Assembly (NCBI GenBank): GCA_014379075.1
Contig: JACMMN010000273.1
Location: 1-6,817, forward strand
DNA: 6,817 nucleotides
Direction of reading: 5' to 3'
Source of the DNA: Pyrinomonadaceae bacterium
GTDB taxonomy: Bacteria; Acidobacteriota; Blastocatellia; Pyrinomonadales; Pyrinomonadaceae
The position numbers and the translations under genes were made by a program. Shown piece after piece: positions 5,546 through 6,817 of the stretch. The notes under the pieces are model-generated. The model made no database searches. It was not told the origin of the DNA and saw only the letters and a list, made by a program, of their open reading frames with translations. Positions within the stretch are counted from its first letter, which is position 1, and each line of letters begins with the position of its first letter.

Positions 5546-6779
5546 CAGTACAAAAACTAAGATTACATTGCACTTTTGGCAATTTATCGGAAACGGAAAA
5601 TTGTAGTGCCTGCTCAATATCCACGATAATGTCGTTAATGTCCTCGATACCGACCGAGATTCGGATCAAACCTTCGGTAATGCCAAGCTCGCGCCGCTTT
5701 GCCGGGGACAGTTCCCGATGCGTTGCCGTCGCCGGGTGAACGATTCCGGTAAAAATATCGCCGACACTCGCCGCTCGTGTGCAGACTTTCAATGAATTCA
5801 TAAACCGGTAAGCCGCTTCGCGTGTGTCCTCAACCAATCTGATGGTGACTATCGCGCCGAAAAGCGGACTATGAAAAACGCTGTCCAGAGTATCGTCCTC
5901 AAAAAATTCAGGATAGACGACCGATTCGATCTGCGGCAGCAGCTCCAGATACATCGCCAGCAGCGAAGCGTTTGCACACTGCTTTTCCATCCTCAATCCC
6001 AGCGTTTTTAATCCGCCTAAAATCGAATGAGCTTCCCACGGACTTAGCACACCGCCAACCAAAGTCAATGCCCCAAGCAACGCAGGACGCTCGAAATCTT
6101 CGCGGGCGATGACAACCCCGCCTGTCGCGTCAGCATGTCCGCCGAGGTATTTCGTCGCACTATGTACAACAAAATCCGCACCCAAATCCAGCGGACGGCA
6201 AAGAAACGGCGTCGCGAATGTGTTATCGACAATTACTTTTGCACAAACTTCGCGGGCGATTCTGCTGACAGCACCGATATCGCAGATTCGCAGCAAAGGA
6301 TTCGACAGCGTCTCGCAGATAAATACGCTCGGTTTCAATTCGATTGCCTTCTGATTTAATGAGTGCAGATCGCCGAAATCCGCAGTTACAGTTTTTACGC
6401 CGAGAGAGCCGAAAATCGTATAAAGCAGATCGAACGTCGCGCCGTACAGATCTTTTGACGCAATAACGAAGGCGCCCGGCGTCAGGTCGCAGCCGAGCAA
6501 AGCCGCATGAAGTGCCGCCATCCCCGAACCGAAAGCAACCGCGAATTTTCCGTTCTCGATCTTCGCCATCGCGTCTTCAAATGCCGCGACCGTCGGATTT
6601 CCGTAACGGCTGTAAACAAAATCCGAAACCTCGCCATCGACTATTCGATCGACCTCTTCCATCGTCTGGTAAACAAACGAAGATGATGCATAGATCGGCG
6701 TCGAAGCCGGAACGCCGCCCGGAGCGGCCCGCCTTTCCCCGGCGTGAACAAGCTGTGTCGCAAATCCTAGATCGCTCAT
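5490..6779 (-). CDS. Cys/Met-metabolism PLP enzyme (cystathionine gamma-synthase / homoserine sulfhydrylase type)
   Basis: A fold-type I PLP enzyme that replaces or removes the gamma substituent of homoserine esters or sulfur amino acids. Visible family marks: YSRYGNP 56-62 (Tyr and Arg bind PLP phosphate in the partner subunit), GSGMAA 84-89, Tyr112 stacking on PLP, ETLSNP 156-161, Asp185 in VDNTFATP, Schiff-base Lys210 in SATKYLGGH, HPATATHREL 347-356, and substrate carboxylate Arg373 in LIRISVGIED. The body (about 397 residues) fits cystathionine gamma-synthase, gamma-lyase or MetZ rather than the longer MetY type. The exact reaction cannot be fixed from sequence. It is first of three - strand genes; with a sulfur carrier and JAMM peptidase downstream I infer homocysteine or cysteine formation using carrier-bound sulfur. 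Residues 398-429 are translated from the foldback element, so the native stop seems to have been lost or displaced. The start at 6779 is supported by AGGA five bases upstream. Confidence 0.9.
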   Translation of the reverse strand: MSDLGFATQLVHAGERRAAPGGVPASTPIYASSSFVYQTMEEVDRIVDGEVSDFVYSRYGNPTVAAFEDAMAKIENGKFAVAFGSGMAALHAALLGCDLTPGAFVIASKDLYGATFDLLYTIFGSLGVKTVTADFGDLHSLNQKAIELKPSVFICETLSNPLLRICDIGAVSRIAREVCAKVIVDNTFATPFLCRPLDLGADFVVHSATKYLGGHADATGGVVIAREDFERPALLGALTLVGGVLSPWEAHSILGGLKTLGLRMEKQCANASLLAMYLELLPQIESVVYPEFFEDDTLDSVFHSPLFGAIVTIRLVEDTREAAYRFMNSLKVCTRAASVGDIFTGIVHPATATHRELSPAKRRELGITEGLIRISVGIEDINDIIVDIEQALQFSVSDKLPKVQCNLSFCTASRSDDLNLAVGFNPRSG

Positions 6780-6784
6780 ATGAT

Positions 6785-6788
6785 TCCT
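6785..6788 (-). promoter_or_regulatory. Ribosome-binding site of the PLP gene, abutting a REP copy
   Basis: AGGA on the - strand, five bases before the ATG at 6779. It directly abuts the GTCAGTACC edge of REP copy 4. The same TCCTGTCAGTACC context is seen at copy 2 (4809-4821), so the AGGA may belong to the repeat. Confidence 0.5.
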
Positions 6789-6816
6789 GTCAGTACCACC
6801 TGCGGTAGCGGGTGGG
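6789..6816 (+). repeat. REP-like 28-bp repeat, copy 4
   Basis: GTCAGTACC followed by CACCTGCGGTAGCGGGTGGG-type sequence. It folds as CCACCTG (6796-6802 region) against CGGGTGG with a six-base CGGTAG loop. It ends one base before the window edge and may continue beyond it, so its full context cannot be seen. It lies in the 5' leader of the PLP gene. Confidence 0.7.
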
Positions 6817-6817
6817 C

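Larger units (their letters stand above)
5311..5587. mobile_element. MITE-like foldback element with 34-bp terminal inverted repeats
   Basis: Bases 5311-5344 and 5554-5587 are inverted copies matching at 28 of 34 positions; the outer 11 bases (ATAAATTGCCA) are identical. Inward, the two halves stay alignable as reverse complements for about 90 bases, up to the central hairpins, so the whole 277 bp is an imperfect palindrome. It encodes no transposase and no plausible protein of its own, so any movement would need an enzyme in trans. If the ends are taken as AATTGCC/GGCAATT, a TA dinucleotide flanks both sides, which would suit a TA-targeting transposase, though two bases prove little. It fills the gap between the PLP and JAMM genes and runs into the 3' end of the PLP reading frame. 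Confidence 0.7.

Noticed and set aside
5311..5587. CRISPR array or tandem-repeat array
   Set aside because: The units are not evenly spaced direct repeats with unique spacers; they are inverted palindromic halves of one element, and no cas genes are present.
5386..5739. 117-codon + strand frame starting in the foldback element
   Set aside because: Its first half is repeat DNA and its second half is antisense to the PLP enzyme; no protein features.

Overview
The window carries five protein-coding genes and an unusual load of short palindromic repeats. I believe the genome is a free-living Gram-negative-type bacterium, most likely from Acidobacteriota (Blastocatellia/Pyrinomonadales-like). That guess rests on protein style, middling base composition and abundant REP-like repeats; no marker gene is present, so treat it as a weak inference.

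Left part, + strand (1-3246). The window opens inside a GNAT acetyltransferase gene whose 5' end lies outside. A good Rho-independent terminator follows, with a near-consensus sigma70-like promoter just upstream of its stem. Next comes a large gene for a membrane-anchored c-di-GMP enzyme (7-8 membrane segments, PAS, GGDEF, EAL). Its synthase, I-site and phosphodiesterase residues all look intact. It converges on the - strand genes across a 61-base gap with no clear terminator.

Right part, - strand (6779 to 3308), three genes read leftward. (1) A PLP enzyme of the cystathionine gamma-synthase / sulfhydrylase family. (2) A small JAMM (Mov34/Mec-type) zinc peptidase. (3) A 482-residue fusion of a CysO/ThiS/MoaD-like sulfur carrier (residues 1-91, ending in Gly-Gly), a MoeB/ThiF-type E1 adenylating domain and a C-terminal rhodanese. 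Together these look like a protein-thiocarboxylate sulfur-transfer pathway. The rhodanese and E1 would load sulfur onto the carrier. The PLP enzyme would use the thiocarboxylate to make a carrier-bound thiol amino acid, probably homocysteine. The JAMM peptidase would release the amino acid. The parts match the known Mycobacterium CysO/Mec/MoeZ and Wolinella HcyS/HcyD/HcyF/MetY systems. Here, however, the carrier is locked inside the E1 polypeptide, so its Gly-Gly is not a free C-terminus. The JAMM peptidase next door is the obvious candidate to cut it free.

Repeats. The PLP-JAMM gap is filled by a 277-bp foldback, MITE-like element (5311-5587) with 34-bp terminal inverted repeats and two inverted copies of a hairpin-rich unit. 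The JAMM-fusion gap and the right window edge carry four copies of a second, 28-bp REP-like repeat. Both families run into genes: the last ~32 codons of the PLP gene, the last 13 codons of the JAMM gene and an apparent upstream JAMM start codon are all repeat DNA.
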